Assembly (NCBI GenBank): GCA_913776825.1
Contig: CAJYPV010000022.1
Coordinates: 248,001 to 312,000 of the forward strand
From: Burkholderiaceae bacterium
GTDB lineage: Bacteria > Pseudomonadota > Gammaproteobacteria > Burkholderiales > Burkholderiaceae_C
Length of the DNA: 64,000 nucleotides
Direction of reading: 5' to 3'
Shown piece by piece: positions 46,203 to 56,995 of the stretch. Both the position numbers and the translations under genes were made by a program. The notes beneath the pieces were generated by a model. The model was not told where the DNA came from. It did not search any database and saw nothing but the letters and a program-made list of their open reading frames with translations. Positions within the stretch are counted from its first letter, which is position 1; the number at the start of each line of letters is the position of its first letter.

Positions 46203-48893
46203 TTGAAAAAACATTCGAGCGCATATGCGCGATTCGCACTGAGCCAAGTGGCCGCGGTCACCGCTTTGGGACTGGCGGCAGGTTCGGCCTGGGGGTTGGG
46301 ACTGGGCAAGCTGACGGTGCAATCGTCGCTGGGTGAGACCCTGCGTGCCGAGATCGACATCAGCAGCATGACGCCCGACGAGGCTTCCTCGTTGAAGTTG
46401 CGCGTCGCGCCGCCGGAGGCCTACCGCTCGACCGGTCTGGACTACAACGCGATCCTGACCAGCACCCAGGTGCAGTTGGCCCGTCGCGCCGACGGTCGCC
46501 CCTATCTGAAACTGAGCAGCGACCGCGCGGTCCAGGAACCGTTCGTGGACGTGATCCTCGAACTGAGCTGGAGCAACGGCCGTCTGGTGCGTGAATACAC
46601 GCTGCTGTTCGATCCGCCGAGCAACAGCAACGTCGCCCGCAACAACGAGGGTGGCGCCTCGCCGGTGATCTCGGCGCCCGCGCCCAGCACCAGTGCGCAA
46701 GCGTCGTCGCCCTCGGCCGCCAGCGGCAGCCGTTCCAGCGCCGCCGCCTCGGGTGCCGCTTCCGGCAGCAGCCGTCCGCGCGCCTCGGCGAATGCGCCGG
46801 CTCCGGCCGCCGCACCCGCGCCGGCCACCGGCGCCAGCGAATACACCGTCAAGCCGGGCGACACCCTGTCGCGCATCGCCGGCCGCACCCAGCCTGCCGG
46901 CATCTCGCTGGATCAGATGCTGGTCGGCCTGTATCGCAACAACCCGGATGCCTTCATCAGCAACAACATGAACCGGCTGAAGTCCGGCGCCGTGTTGCAG
47001 GTGCCCGGCAGCGACAGCCTGTCCAGCATCACGCCGCAGGAAGCCCGCCAGGTCATCCAGGCTCAGAGCGCCGACTTCGGCGGCTATCGCCAGCGTCTGG
47101 CCGAAGCCGCGCCGACGCTCAAGGCCACCGACAGCGAACGTCAGGCCAAGGGCAATGTGCAAGCCGCGGTGGACGAGCGCAAGTCGTCGTCCGCTCAGGC
47201 CCCTGACAAGCTGACGCTGAGCAAGCCCGGCGCCGGTTCGGAAGCCAAGGTCTCGAAGGAGACCGAGAAGAAGGATTCCGCCACCCGCGTCGCCGAGCTC
47301 ACCCGCAACGTGGAAGAGCTGAAGAAGCTCTCCGCCGCGGCCAAGCCGTCCGCACCGACCACGGCCGCCGCTCCGGCGCCCGCACCGGCTCCGGCGCCCG
47401 CGCCGACGCCTGCACCGGCCCCCGCACCGGTGGTGCCGCCGGTGACGGCCGCCGCGACCGTGCCGGATGCCGCGTCGACCGTGGCCTCCGATGCCGCTTC
47501 CGACGTGGCCGCAGCGGATGCCGCGTCCGCGCCGGTGGTGCCGGCCTCGGCCCCGCCCAAGCCCATCGTCGTGCCGCAACCGCAGGTCCAGGAAGAACCG
47601 GGCCTGATGGAGAAGCTGGGCGACTACCTGCCCGCCATCGGCGCCGCGCTGCTGGTGATCGTCGGCGGCATCGGCTTCACCCGCTGGAAGGCGAAGAAGG
47701 ACGCGGCCAACCGCGGCGAGACCGCGTTCGCGGAAAGCCGTCTGGCGCCGGATTCGTTCTTCGGCCACAGCGGCGGCCAGCGCGTGGACACCCGCGATGG
47801 CAGCTCGACCGGCCAGTCGTCGATGAGCTATTCGCTCAGCCAACTGGATGCGATCGGTGATGTGGACCCGGTGGCGGAAGCGGATGTCTATCTCGCTTAC
47901 GGCCGTGATCTGCAGGCCGAAGAAATCCTGAAGGAAGCGCTGCGTGCCAATCCGGAACGCCTGGCGATTCGCGTCAAGCTGCTGGAGGTCTACGGCAAGC
48001 GTCGCGACATCAAGGGCTTCGAGCAACTGGCCGTCCAGCTGTACGCCGAGACCAAGGGTCAGGGCGACGACTGGGCCAAGGTGCAGGAGCTGGGTCGTCA
48101 GGTCGATCCCGAGAATCCGCTGTACCAGCCCGGCGGCGCGCCGGTGATGCTCAGCGATGACATCGAGGACCGTCCGGAGCCGATGAACGCCAGCACGCTG
48201 CCCGCCGCAGCGGCCGGCATCAGCATGGGCCACGGTGCCGACACCGCGATTGCCCGCGCGGCTGCAGCAGCGGCCCCGCGTGACAGCGGCCCGTCCAGCC
48301 TGATGGATCTGGACCTGGATCTGGACCTGAACAACACCCCGGCGCCCGCACCCGCCATGGCCGCCACCCAGGCGATGCCGAGCGCGGTGAGCCAGCCGGC
48401 GATGGGCATGGACCTGGACCTCGGCGGCGCGCCCGCGCCGGCACCGTCCAGCAAGCAGGAACTGGAATTCGACCTGGGTGATTTGGGCGATCTGGATGAC
48501 CTGGGTCAGACGAGCCGTCCGGCCCCGGCCGCTGCCGCGGATGATTCGCTGGACTTCGATCTGTCCAGCATCAATCTGGACCTGCCCAGCCCGGGTCAGG
48601 ACGAGCCGTCCAAGCGTCCGGCGGCGCAGTCGCCGTCGCTCGATCTGCCCGACCTGAGCGCCCCGGCGCGCGCTCCGGCGGCGGACACGATGAGCCTGGA
48701 CGACCTCGGCGTCGACCTGGACAGCATCGATCCGAACGATGGCGAAGGCCTGCAGCGTCAGCTGGAACTGGCGGAGGAATTCCGTCAGATCGGCGACACC
48801 GAAGGCGCTCGCGACGTGCTGCAGGAACTGGTGGCCAAGGCCGACGGTCCGCTGCGAGCCCGCGCTCAGGCGATGCTGGACCAGCTGCGCTAA
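46203..48893 (+). CDS. fimV: FimV-family protein (LysM, TPR-like C-terminus)
   Basis: TTG start proposed at 46203 (MKKHSSAYARFALSQVAAVTALGLAAGSAWGLGLGKLTVQSSLGETLRAEIDI); LysM-like YTVKPGDTLSRIAGRTQ; C-terminal EGLQRQLELAEEFRQIGDTEGARDVLQEL. Confidence 0.93.
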   Translation: MKKHSSAYARFALSQVAAVTALGLAAGSAWGLGLGKLTVQSSLGETLRAEIDISSMTPDEASSLKLRVAPPEAYRSTGLDYNAILTSTQVQLARRADGRPYLKLSSDRAVQEPFVDVILELSWSNGRLVREYTLLFDPPSNSNVARNNEGGASPVISAPAPSTSAQASSPSAASGSRSSAAASGAASGSSRPRASANAPAPAAAPAPATGASEYTVKPGDTLSRIAGRTQPAGISLDQMLVGLYRNNPDAFISNNMNRLKSGAVLQVPGSDSLSSITPQEARQVIQAQSADFGGYRQRLAEAAPTLKATDSERQAKGNVQAAVDERKSSSAQAPDKLTLSKPGAGSEAKVSKETEKKDSATRVAELTRNVEELKKLSAAAKPSAPTTAAAPAPAPAPAPAPTPAPAPAPVVPPVTAAATVPDAASTVASDAASDVAAADAASAPVVPASAPPKPIVVPQPQVQEEPGLMEKLGDYLPAIGAALLVIVGGIGFTRWKAKKDAANRGETAFAESRLAPDSFFGHSGGQRVDTRDGSSTGQSSMSYSLSQLDAIGDVDPVAEADVYLAYGRDLQAEEILKEALRANPERLAIRVKLLEVYGKRRDIKGFEQLAVQLYAETKGQGDDWAKVQELGRQVDPENPLYQPGGAPVMLSDDIEDRPEPMNASTLPAAAAGISMGHGADTAIARAAAAAAPRDSGPSSLMDLDLDLDLNNTPAPAPAMAATQAMPSAVSQPAMGMDLDLGGAPAPAPSSKQELEFDLGDLGDLDDLGQTSRPAPAAAADDSLDFDLSSINLDLPSPGQDEPSKRPAAQSPSLDLPDLSAPARAPAADTMSLDDLGVDLDSIDPNDGEGLQRQLELAEEFRQIGDTEGARDVLQELVAKADGPLRARAQAMLDQLR

Positions 48894-48913
48894 AGTCCGC
48901 GCTGGTTCACGAC

Positions 48914-48947
48914 AAGGCGCTCGGCCTGGCCGGGCGCCTTTTCTTTT
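48914..48947 (+). terminator. rho-independent terminator after fimV
   Basis: AAGGCGC...GCGCCTT followed by TTCTTTTT. Confidence 0.75.
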
Positions 48948-48991
48948 TGTGGTTGGCTTTTCTCTTTTTCAGTCGGCAACGGGAGCAGTGG

Positions 48992-49786
48992 ATGCGGGTG
49001 GCGCTGGGCGTGAGTTACCGCGGCGGGGCCTACAAGGGCTGGCAGAGCCAGCCCGGCGGCGGCACGGTGCAGGACCGTCTGGAGGCCGCGCTGTCGCAAT
49101 TCGCCGCGCAGCCGATCCGCACGATTTGTGCCGGTCGCACCGACACCGGCGTGCACGGCCTTAATCAGGTGGTGCATTTCGATTCGCCGGTGGACCGGGA
49201 GCCGTTCTCCTGGGTGCGCGGCACCAACCGCTATCTGCCGCCGGACATCGCGATCCAGTGGTCCGCCTTCCCGGGCGACGATTTCCATGCCCGCAACTGG
49301 GCCCGCGGGCGGCGCTATTGCTATCTGCTGCTGGAATCCAACGTCCGGCCCTCGATCGAGAGCGGCGCCTGCGGCTGGATCTTTCGGCCGCTGGATGGCG
49401 ACGCGATGCGCGACGCCGCGGCGCGGCTGATCGGCGAGCACGACTTCAGCTCCTTCCGCTCGGCGGAATGCCAGGCGGCCTCGCCGATCAAGCAATTGCG
49501 GGCGATCCAGATCCATCGGCGCGGCGCTTACTGGCGCTTCGAATTCGATGCCAGCGCCTTCCTGCATCACATGGTCCGCAACCTGATGGGTTGCCTGATC
49601 GCCGTGGGCACCGGCAACCGGCCGCCGCAGTGGATCGATGAGGTCCTGGCCGCCCGCTCCCGCGATGCCGCCGCGCCGACCTTTGCGCCCGACGGGCTGT
49701 ATTTCGTCGGTCCTTATTACGATGCGCATCTCCAGCTGCCGCAGCGCACCGCCGCCATGGACTGGCTGCCCGGATTCACCGATTGA
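48992..49786 (+). CDS. truA: tRNA pseudouridine(38-40) synthase TruA
   Basis: MRVALGVSYRGGAYKGWQSQPGGGTVQDRLEAAL...CAGRTDTGVHGLNQVVHFD. Confidence 0.97.
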   Translation: MRVALGVSYRGGAYKGWQSQPGGGTVQDRLEAALSQFAAQPIRTICAGRTDTGVHGLNQVVHFDSPVDREPFSWVRGTNRYLPPDIAIQWSAFPGDDFHARNWARGRRYCYLLLESNVRPSIESGACGWIFRPLDGDAMRDAAARLIGEHDFSSFRSAECQAASPIKQLRAIQIHRRGAYWRFEFDASAFLHHMVRNLMGCLIAVGTGNRPPQWIDEVLAARSRDAAAPTFAPDGLYFVGPYYDAHLQLPQRTAAMDWLPGFTD

Positions 49787-49870
49787 GGCGGCCGAAGGCG
49801 TCCGGCGGGCGAGGGCGCCTGAGAAGGCGCGTTGACGTGGAATCGGTCGAACGACCAGGATGAGAACCTC

Positions 49871-50518
49871 ATGAGCCGTACCCGAATCAAGATCTGTGGC
49901 CTCACGCGCGAGGCCGATGTGGACGCGGCGGTGGACGCCGGTGCCGATGCGATCGGCCTGGTGTTCTACGCGCCCAGCCCGCGCGCGGTGACGGTGGCCC
50001 GCGCGGCCGAGCTGGCGCGCCGGCTGCCGCCGTTCGTGACGCCGGTGGGGCTGTTCGTCAATGCCGACGCGGCCACCATCGACGCGGCGCTGCAGGCCTT
50101 GCCCCAATTGCTGCTGCAATTCCACGGCGATGAAACGCCTGAGGAGTGTGAGCGCTGGAATCGCCCTTATCTGCGTGCGGCGCGGATGGCGCCTGGCTTC
50201 GATTTGCTAGACTTCGCCCATCGTTTCTCCAGCGCCCAGGCTGTGCTGCTCGACGCGTTCGTCGACGGCTACGGTGGGGGTGGAAAGGTGTTTGATTGGT
50301 CACTGCTGCCTCCAAGCGTTCCCTCTCCGGTCGTTTTGTCTGGTGGGTTGAGTGCAGCCAACGTGATCGATGGCGTGCTGAAGGTCCGGCCCTGCGCCGT
50401 TGACGTCAGTTCCGGCGTCGAGGTCGCCAAGGGCCTCAAGGACGCCGGCCAGATGCGCCAGTTCTGCGACGCCGTGCGCGAGGCCGATCGATTGATCGCC
50501 CAGGCCGCGCCCACTTGA
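49871..50518 (+). CDS. trpF: phosphoribosylanthranilate isomerase
   Basis: [38 protein letters not shown]...[16 protein letters not shown]. Confidence 0.97.
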   Translation: MSRTRIKICGLTREADVDAAVDAGADAIGLVFYAPSPRAVTVARAAELARRLPPFVTPVGLFVNADAATIDAALQALPQLLLQFHGDETPEECERWNRPYLRAARMAPGFDLLDFAHRFSSAQAVLLDAFVDGYGGGGKVFDWSLLPPSVPSPVVLSGGLSAANVIDGVLKVRPCAVDVSSGVEVAKGLKDAGQMRQFCDAVREADRLIAQAAPT

Positions 50519-50552
50519 GCGTCGCGCCACACCTCTTGCACAGGAGACACGC

Positions 50553-51908
50553 ATGTCTTCCACGATCGCTTTCAAGCCCGCCGACGCGTCGGCGCCCGAG
50601 CAACTGTCCGCGGCCTTGCCCGGCTATGCCCAACCCGACGCGCAGGGCCGATTCGGCCCCGTCGCAGGCGGGCTCGCCCAGGGCTATTACGGCGGACGCT
50701 TCGTCGCCGAGACCCTGGTCCATGCGCTCGACGAGCTCAACGAGGCCTACGACCGCTACAGCCGCGACCCCGAGTTCCTGCGCGAATTCCAGTACGAGCT
50801 CGCGCATTTCGTCGGCCGGCCCAGTCCCATCTATCACGCCCGCCGGCTGAGCGACGAGCTGGGTGGGGCGCAGATCTTCCTGAAGCGGGAAGACCTCAAC
50901 CACACCGGCGCGCACAAGGTGAACAACACCATCGGCCAGGCCCTGCTGGCCCGCCGCATGGGCAAGAAGCGGGTGATCGCCGAAACCGGCGCCGGTCAGC
51001 ACGGCGTGGCCACCGCCACCATCTGCGCGCGCTACGGCATGGAATGCGTGGTGTACATGGGCTCGGAGGATGTGAAGCGCCAGTCGCCCAATGTCTACCG
51101 GATGAACCTGCTGGGCGCGACGGTGGTGCCGGTGGAGTCCGGCTCCAAGACGCTCAAGGACGCGCTCAATGAAGCGATGCGCGACTGGGTCACGAACATC
51201 GAGTCGACCTTCTACATCATCGGCACGGTGGCCGGCCCGCATCCCTATCCGATGATGGTGCGGGACTTCCAGCGCGTCATCGGCGATGAATGCCTGGTGC
51301 AGATGCCGGAGATGATCGGCCGCCAGCCCGACGCGGTCATCGCCTGCGTGGGCGGCGGCAGCAATGCGATCGGCATCTTCTATCCCTACATCCCGCACGC
51401 GGGTGTGCGGCTGATCGGCGTGGAAGCCGCGGGCCATGGCGTGGACACGCCCAAGCATGCGGCTACCCTGAGCGCCGGCACGCCGGGCGTCCTGCACGGC
51501 AATCGCACCTACCTGCTGCAGGATGCGGCCGGTCAGATCATCGAAACCCATTCGATTTCCGCCGGCCTGGACTATCCCGGCGTCGGTCCGGAGCATGCCT
51601 ATCTGAAGGACATCGGCCGCGCGGAATACGTCGGCGCCACCGATGCGGAAGCGCTGTCGGCCTTCCACCGCCTGTGCCGGACCGAAGGCATCATCCCCGC
51701 GCTCGAATCCAGCCATGCGATCGCGCATGCAATCAAGCTCGCGCCGACGATGCGCCCCGACCAGCATCTGCTGATCAACCTGTCCGGCCGGGGCGACAAG
51801 GACATCGGCACCGTCGCCGACCTGTCCGGCGCCACCTATTTCGATCGCCCGTCGATGGCGGGTCATGCCGTCAAGGGCGGCGCCGAGCTGAAGGGAGCCG
51901 CGCAATGA
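50553..51908 (+). CDS. trpB: tryptophan synthase beta chain
   Basis: [47 protein letters not shown]. Confidence 0.98.
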   Translation: MSSTIAFKPADASAPEQLSAALPGYAQPDAQGRFGPVAGGLAQGYYGGRFVAETLVHALDELNEAYDRYSRDPEFLREFQYELAHFVGRPSPIYHARRLSDELGGAQIFLKREDLNHTGAHKVNNTIGQALLARRMGKKRVIAETGAGQHGVATATICARYGMECVVYMGSEDVKRQSPNVYRMNLLGATVVPVESGSKTLKDALNEAMRDWVTNIESTFYIIGTVAGPHPYPMMVRDFQRVIGDECLVQMPEMIGRQPDAVIACVGGGSNAIGIFYPYIPHAGVRLIGVEAAGHGVDTPKHAATLSAGTPGVLHGNRTYLLQDAAGQIIETHSISAGLDYPGVGPEHAYLKDIGRAEYVGATDAEALSAFHRLCRTEGIIPALESSHAIAHAIKLAPTMRPDQHLLINLSGRGDKDIGTVADLSGATYFDRPSMAGHAVKGGAELKGAAQ

Positions 51909-52702
51909 GCCGCATCCAGACCACCTTCGAGCGGCTGCGCGCCACCGGCCGCAAGGCGCTGATTCCTTACGTCACGGCCGGCGATCCGTATGCGGACGTG
52001 ACGGTCGAGCTGATGCACGCAATGGCCGAAGCCGGCGCGGACGTGATCGAGCTGGGCATCCCGTTCTCCGATCCGATGGCGGACGGCCCGGTCATCCAGC
52101 GCGCCAGCGAGCGCGCCCTGGCCAAGGGCGTGACCCTGCGGGATGTGCTGGCGATCGTGCGCGAATTCCGCCAGCGCGATGCCGACACGCCGGTCGTGCT
52201 GATGGGCTATGCGAACCCGATCGAGCGCTTCGGTCCGCAGGCCTTCGTCCTGGCGGCCAAGGAAGCCGGCGTGGACGGCGTCCTGGTGGTGGACTATCCG
52301 CCCGAGGAATGCGAGGCCTTCGCCAGCGCGCTGAAGTCCCACGGGCTGGATCCGATCTTCCTGCTGGCGCCGACCTCCACCGATGAGCGGGTCGCCCTGA
52401 TCGGCCGGATGGCCAGCGGCTACGTCTACTACGTCTCGCTGAAGGGCGTGACCGGCGCGGGCCACCTGGACACCTCGGCGGTGGCGGATGCCATGCCCCG
52501 GCTGCGGGCCCACATCCGCGTGCCGCTGGGCGTGGGATTCGGCATCCGGGACGGCCAGACGGCAGCGGCGGTGGCCCGGGTGTCGGACGCCGTGGTCATC
52601 GGTTCGGCCCTGGTTCAGCTGATGGAGTCCCAGACACGCGATAATGTCGCGATCCAGGCTGCGGCGTTCATCCGAGACATCCGCGCCGCGCTGGACGCCT
52701 GA
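51905..52702 (+). CDS. trpA: tryptophan synthase alpha chain
   Basis: ATG overlaps the trpB stop (ATGA); [29 protein letters not shown]...[21 protein letters not shown]. Confidence 0.98.
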   Translation: MSRIQTTFERLRATGRKALIPYVTAGDPYADVTVELMHAMAEAGADVIELGIPFSDPMADGPVIQRASERALAKGVTLRDVLAIVREFRQRDADTPVVLMGYANPIERFGPQAFVLAAKEAGVDGVLVVDYPPEECEAFASALKSHGLDPIFLLAPTSTDERVALIGRMASGYVYYVSLKGVTGAGHLDTSAVADAMPRLRAHIRVPLGVGFGIRDGQTAAAVARVSDAVVIGSALVQLMESQTRDNVAIQAAAFIRDIRAALDA

Positions 52703-52750
52703 CCCGGCGCTCAGCGCCCCGGACGCCCAGTGACAACCAAGGAGCCCGCC

Positions 52751-53623
52751 ATGAGTTGGCTTGAGAAACTTCTCCCGCCCAAGATCCAGCAAACCGATCC
52801 CGACCAGCGCCGCACGGTGCCGGAAGGCCTCTGGATCAAGTGCCCGTCCTGCGAAACGGTGCTGTACAAGACCGACCTCGAGCAGAACGTCAACGTCTGC
52901 CCGAAGTGCTCGCACCACCACCGGATCGGCGCCCGCGCCCGTCTGGACGCCTTCCTCGACGGCGAAGGCCGTTACGAAGTCGGCCAGGAAGTGCTGCCGG
53001 TCGACGCGCTGAAGTTCAAGGACAGCAAGAAGTATCCGGACCGGCTCAAGGAAGCGCTGGAATCCACCGGCGAGACCGATGCGCTGGTGGTCATGGGCGG
53101 CGCGGTGATGAGCGTCCCCGTGGTGGCGGCCTGTTTCGAGTTCGACTTCATGGGCGGCTCGATGGGCTCCGTGGTCGGCGAGCGCTTCGCGCGGGGCGTG
53201 GAAACCGCGCTGGAGCAGAAGACCCCGTTCATCTGCTTCACCGCCACCGGCGGCGCCCGGATGCAGGAAGGCCTGCTCTCGCTGATGCAGATGGCCAAGT
53301 CCAATGCGGCGCTGACCCGTCTGGCCAAAGCCAAGCTGCCCTACATCTCGGTGCTGACCGACCCGACCATGGGCGGCGTGTCCGCCAGCTTCGCGTTCGT
53401 GGGTGACATCGTCATCGCCGAACCCAAGGCGCTGATCGGCTTCGCCGGCCCCCGCGTGATCGAGAACACCGTGCGCGAAAAGCTGCCCGCCGGCTTCCAG
53501 CGCGCCGAGTTCCTGATGGAAAAGGGCGCGGTCGACATGATCGTGGACCGCCGCAAGCTGCGCGAAGTCATCGCCCGCAGCCTGGCCATGCTGCAGCGCC
53601 AAAGCGCCGACGCGGTCGCTTGA
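52751..53623 (+). CDS. accD: acetyl-CoA carboxylase carboxyltransferase subunit beta
   Basis: [13 protein letters not shown]...[29 protein letters not shown] zinc ribbon. Confidence 0.98.
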   Translation: MSWLEKLLPPKIQQTDPDQRRTVPEGLWIKCPSCETVLYKTDLEQNVNVCPKCSHHHRIGARARLDAFLDGEGRYEVGQEVLPVDALKFKDSKKYPDRLKEALESTGETDALVVMGGAVMSVPVVAACFEFDFMGGSMGSVVGERFARGVETALEQKTPFICFTATGGARMQEGLLSLMQMAKSNAALTRLAKAKLPYISVLTDPTMGGVSASFAFVGDIVIAEPKALIGFAGPRVIENTVREKLPAGFQRAEFLMEKGAVDMIVDRRKLREVIARSLAMLQRQSADAVA

Positions 53624-53870
53624 TCGCGGCGCGGTCGCTCCGGTGGCCGCTCCGATCCGTTTGCCCGCACGGCCAGACCCGCAACGGTCTGGCCGTCTTC
53701 ATTTGGGGTGGTCTTCACGGCGCGGCTGGGCAAGCGCTGCATCGCTCCCGCGAGCGGAGATGACTCTGATTCGGGCTGGTGCGCCACTTCCCCAGGGATC
53801 CAGGCCCTGAGCCCCCGTCACACAAGCGCTGATCGATTCGATCGACACCCCTCAGCTTCCGCCACATCCG

Positions 53871-55250
53871 ATGTCCTCCTCCTCTCATTCCTCGACCTCT
53901 CCCGTCACCGGCGCCCTGGATGCGCAGCAGGCGCTGGACGCCTGGCTGGCGCACTGCGAACGGCTGCATCCCAAGGAAATCGACATGACCCTGGCCCGCG
54001 TCGCCACGGTGCGGGATGCCTTGGGACTGCGCTTCAGCGATCGCACCCCGGTGGTGATGGTGGCGGGCACCAACGGCAAGGGCTCGACCTGCGCGATGCT
54101 GGAAAGCATCGCCCTGCAGGCGGGCTACCGGGTCGGGCTCTACATCAAGCCGCATCTGGTGCACTTCCAGGAGCGCTGCCGCATCGACGGGCGGCCGGTC
54201 GACGCCGCAGACCTGGTTCCGCATTTCGAGGCGGTCGAAGCCGCGCGGGGCGATCAGGCGCTGACGTATTTCGAATTCACCACGCTGGCGATCCTGCATC
54301 GGCTGGCTGCCGAGCCGCTGGATCTGGTCATCCTGGAAGTGGGTCTGGGCGGCCGGCTGGACGCGGTCAACGCGATCGATGCCGATTGCTGCGTGATCAC
54401 CAGCATCGACCTGGATCACACCGAATTCCTGGGTCCGGACCGCGAATCCGTGGGCCGCGAGAAGGCGCACATCATGCGCGCCGGGCGGCCCGTGGTGGTG
54501 TCAGATCCGATGCCGCCGGCGTCGATCGAGGCCCATGCGCAGGCCATCGGCGCCGATCTGCGGCAATTGGGTCGCGATTTCAGCTACAGCGGCGACCGCC
54601 AGCAGTGGCAATGGGCGGGGCGCTCGCGTCGCTTCAGCGGCATGGCTTATCCGGCGCTGCGCGGTGTCAATCAGCTGCTGAATGCCTCGGGCGTGCTGGC
54701 GGTGTTCGAGGCGCTGTATGACCGGCTGCCGATCAGCGCCCAGGCGGTGCGCACCGGGCTGGCGCTGGTCGAGCTGCCGGGCCGGTTCCAGGTCGTGCCC
54801 GGTTCGCCGATGCTGGTGCTGGATGTGGCCCACAACCCGCATGCGGTGGCCGCGCTGGCGCAGAACCTGGATCAGATGGGGTTTTATCCGCGCACCCGTG
54901 CGGTGTTCGGCGCGATGGCGGACAAGGACCTGGCCAACATCCTGGCGAAGATCGCGCCGCTGATCGATCACTGGCATTTCTGCGACTTGCCAATCGCCCG
55001 TGCGGCGAGCGCCCAGGCGCTGGCGGACCGCTTCGAGGCGGCGCGCGCCGAAGGCACGCTGAAACCGCCCGCTGGCGTGGGCCACAGCCTGCACGGCAGC
55101 CCGGCCGACGCCTTGGCCGCGGCGGCGTCTCAGGCGGACCCCGCTGATAGAATTTTGGTCTTCGGTTCCTTCTACACGGTGGGCGGCGTGCTCAAGGACG
55201 GCATCCCGCGTTTGGGCACCGGTGTTCAGCCCGAATCCGATGGTGATTGA
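53871..55250 (+). CDS. folC: bifunctional folylpolyglutamate/dihydrofolate synthase
   Basis: VVMVAGTNGKGSTCAMLESIALQAGYRVGLYIKPHLVHFQERCRI. Confidence 0.96.
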   Translation: MSSSSHSSTSPVTGALDAQQALDAWLAHCERLHPKEIDMTLARVATVRDALGLRFSDRTPVVMVAGTNGKGSTCAMLESIALQAGYRVGLYIKPHLVHFQERCRIDGRPVDAADLVPHFEAVEAARGDQALTYFEFTTLAILHRLAAEPLDLVILEVGLGGRLDAVNAIDADCCVITSIDLDHTEFLGPDRESVGREKAHIMRAGRPVVVSDPMPPASIEAHAQAIGADLRQLGRDFSYSGDRQQWQWAGRSRRFSGMAYPALRGVNQLLNASGVLAVFEALYDRLPISAQAVRTGLALVELPGRFQVVPGSPMLVLDVAHNPHAVAALAQNLDQMGFYPRTRAVFGAMADKDLANILAKIAPLIDHWHFCDLPIARAASAQALADRFEAARAEGTLKPPAGVGHSLHGSPADALAAAASQADPADRILVFGSFYTVGGVLKDGIPRLGTGVQPESDGD

Positions 55251-55493
55251 GCGGCGATGTCCAACGCCGTCGGCGGCGCGGGCGCGTGGCGCCGAAGGAC
55301 GCGTCGCTCGACCGGCATTGAACAGCGCTGAACCTTGAATTCAAACTGACGCCGTTGAAGACGGCGGTCTCGGCCGAACATCGGTGAGACCGCCTTCCGC
55401 GCCGGACCCTTCACCAGGGGCCGGCGTTTGCATTCCGGCCGTGTGGCGTCCGAAGCCCGGACCCGCGCGACCACAACCAGGCAATCAAGCGAC

Positions 55494-56447
55494 ATGGGTC
55501 TGTTGTCCTTCCTGAAGCGCAGTGAATCCGGCGAAACCGCCCGGCCAGCCAAGGCAGGACGAGCCGCCGATGCGATCGATGATGTCCAGCAACTGCGCAT
55601 TCGGGCGCGCCGTCGGCTGATCGGCGCGGCGGTGCTGGTGGTGGCGGCCGTCATCGTGTTCCCGCTGCTGTTCGAGACCCGGCCCCGCCCGATTCCCATC
55701 GACCTGCCCATCGAGATCCCTCGCAAGGACGCCGCGGCGCCGCTGAACATTCCCGCGCCGCCCGCCCGCACTGCGCAGGCCGCACAGACCTCCGGCGATG
55801 CCGCACCCGCCGACGGTGAACGCGGTCGCGGCATCATCAACGAGACCGCCGAGCAGATCGCGTCCGACCGCGAAGTGCCGCCCCCGTCGGCGCGCAACGC
55901 GACCGCCGCGGCGCCCTCGACCGCCGTGGCGCCGTCCACCGCCACCCCGCCGCCGACCGCCAGCGCCGACAAGCCGGCCGAGCACCGCGCCGAGCCCAAG
56001 CCCGACGCGCGCGTGAAGATGGCGGAGCCGGCCAAGCCCGCGAAGCCAGAGACGCGGGCCGAAACTCGCCCGGAGACCCGGCCCGACACACGACAGGAAG
56101 CGCGAACTGAATCTCGCCCGAATGAGTCCGCACGCGTGCAGGCGATGCTGGATGGCCGCGCCGCCGAGCAGCGTGCGGCCGCGGAGCGCAAGCCGGCCGA
56201 GCCGGCCGCGGCTTCGGGCGGGCGGTTCATCGTCCAGGTGGGCGCCTATGCGGATGCCAAGGCCGCCCAGGAAGCGCGCATGAAGGTCGAGCGCATGGGC
56301 CTGAAGACCTATACGCAGGCGGTGGACACCGCCGATGGCAAGCGCATCCGGGTGCGGGTGGGGCCGTTCGGGTCGCGCGACGAGGCGGACAAGGTGGCCG
56401 CCAAGGTGCGCGGCGGCGGGCTCAGTTCCGCGGTGCTGACGATCTGA
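55494..56447 (+). CDS. SPOR-domain cell-division protein (DedD-like)
   Basis: Single TM (LIGAAVLVVAAVIVFPLLFE), low-complexity linker, C-terminal SPOR GRFIVQVGAYADAKAAQEARMKVERMGLKTYTQ; between folC and cvpA. Confidence 0.88.
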   Translation: MGLLSFLKRSESGETARPAKAGRAADAIDDVQQLRIRARRRLIGAAVLVVAAVIVFPLLFETRPRPIPIDLPIEIPRKDAAAPLNIPAPPARTAQAAQTSGDAAPADGERGRGIINETAEQIASDREVPPPSARNATAAAPSTAVAPSTATPPPTASADKPAEHRAEPKPDARVKMAEPAKPAKPETRAETRPETRPDTRQEARTESRPNESARVQAMLDGRAAEQRAAAERKPAEPAAASGGRFIVQVGAYADAKAAQEARMKVERMGLKTYTQAVDTADGKRIRVRVGPFGSRDEADKVAAKVRGGGLSSAVLTI

Positions 56448-56454
56448 GCCCGCG

Positions 56455-56985
56455 ATGACCTGGGTCGACCTCGCCTTGCTCGCCATGTGGCTGATCTCCA
56501 TCCTGTTGGGGATCTGGCGAGGCCTGGTCTTCGAGGTGATGACCATCGTCGGTTGGGTGGTGGCTTACCTGACGGCACCGTTCGTCGCGCCGTTCATCGA
56601 GCAGTTCCTGCCGGCGCATCGACTGGGACCGACCTTGCTGCATGCGGCCGGCCTGGTGCTGGGTTTCATGCTGGTGCTGCTGGTGTGGGGCCTCGGCGCC
56701 AAGCTGATCCGGGCGCTGATCCATGCGACGCCGCTGGGCCTCATCGACCGCATGGGCGGCGCCGCCTTCGGCGTGGTGCGCGGCCTGCTGCTGGGCTTGC
56801 TGGTGGCGGTGGTGGTGGGCATGACGCCCGCCGTGCGCTCCGAGCCCTGGACCGACTCTCAACTCGCGCCCTGGCTGCAGGGCGCGCTGATGCAGGTGAA
56901 GCCGCTGTTGCCGGCGGCCCTGCACGACTATCTTCCGGCTCAGGCGCCACAAGCGCCGGAGTCCTCATCGTTCCAAGTGCATTGA
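56455..56985 (+). CDS. cvpA: CvpA family protein
   Basis: [39 protein letters not shown]; immediately upstream of purF. Confidence 0.92.
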   Translation: MTWVDLALLAMWLISILLGIWRGLVFEVMTIVGWVVAYLTAPFVAPFIEQFLPAHRLGPTLLHAAGLVLGFMLVLLVWGLGAKLIRALIHATPLGLIDRMGGAAFGVVRGLLLGLLVAVVVGMTPAVRSEPWTDSQLAPWLQGALMQVKPLLPAALHDYLPAQAPQAPESSSFQVH

Positions 56986-56995
56986 AGGATTAGGC

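Noticed and set aside
46038-48233. 731-aa minus-strand ORF, GRGRG-rich
   Set aside because: Antisense to the low-complexity PAPAP region of fimV.
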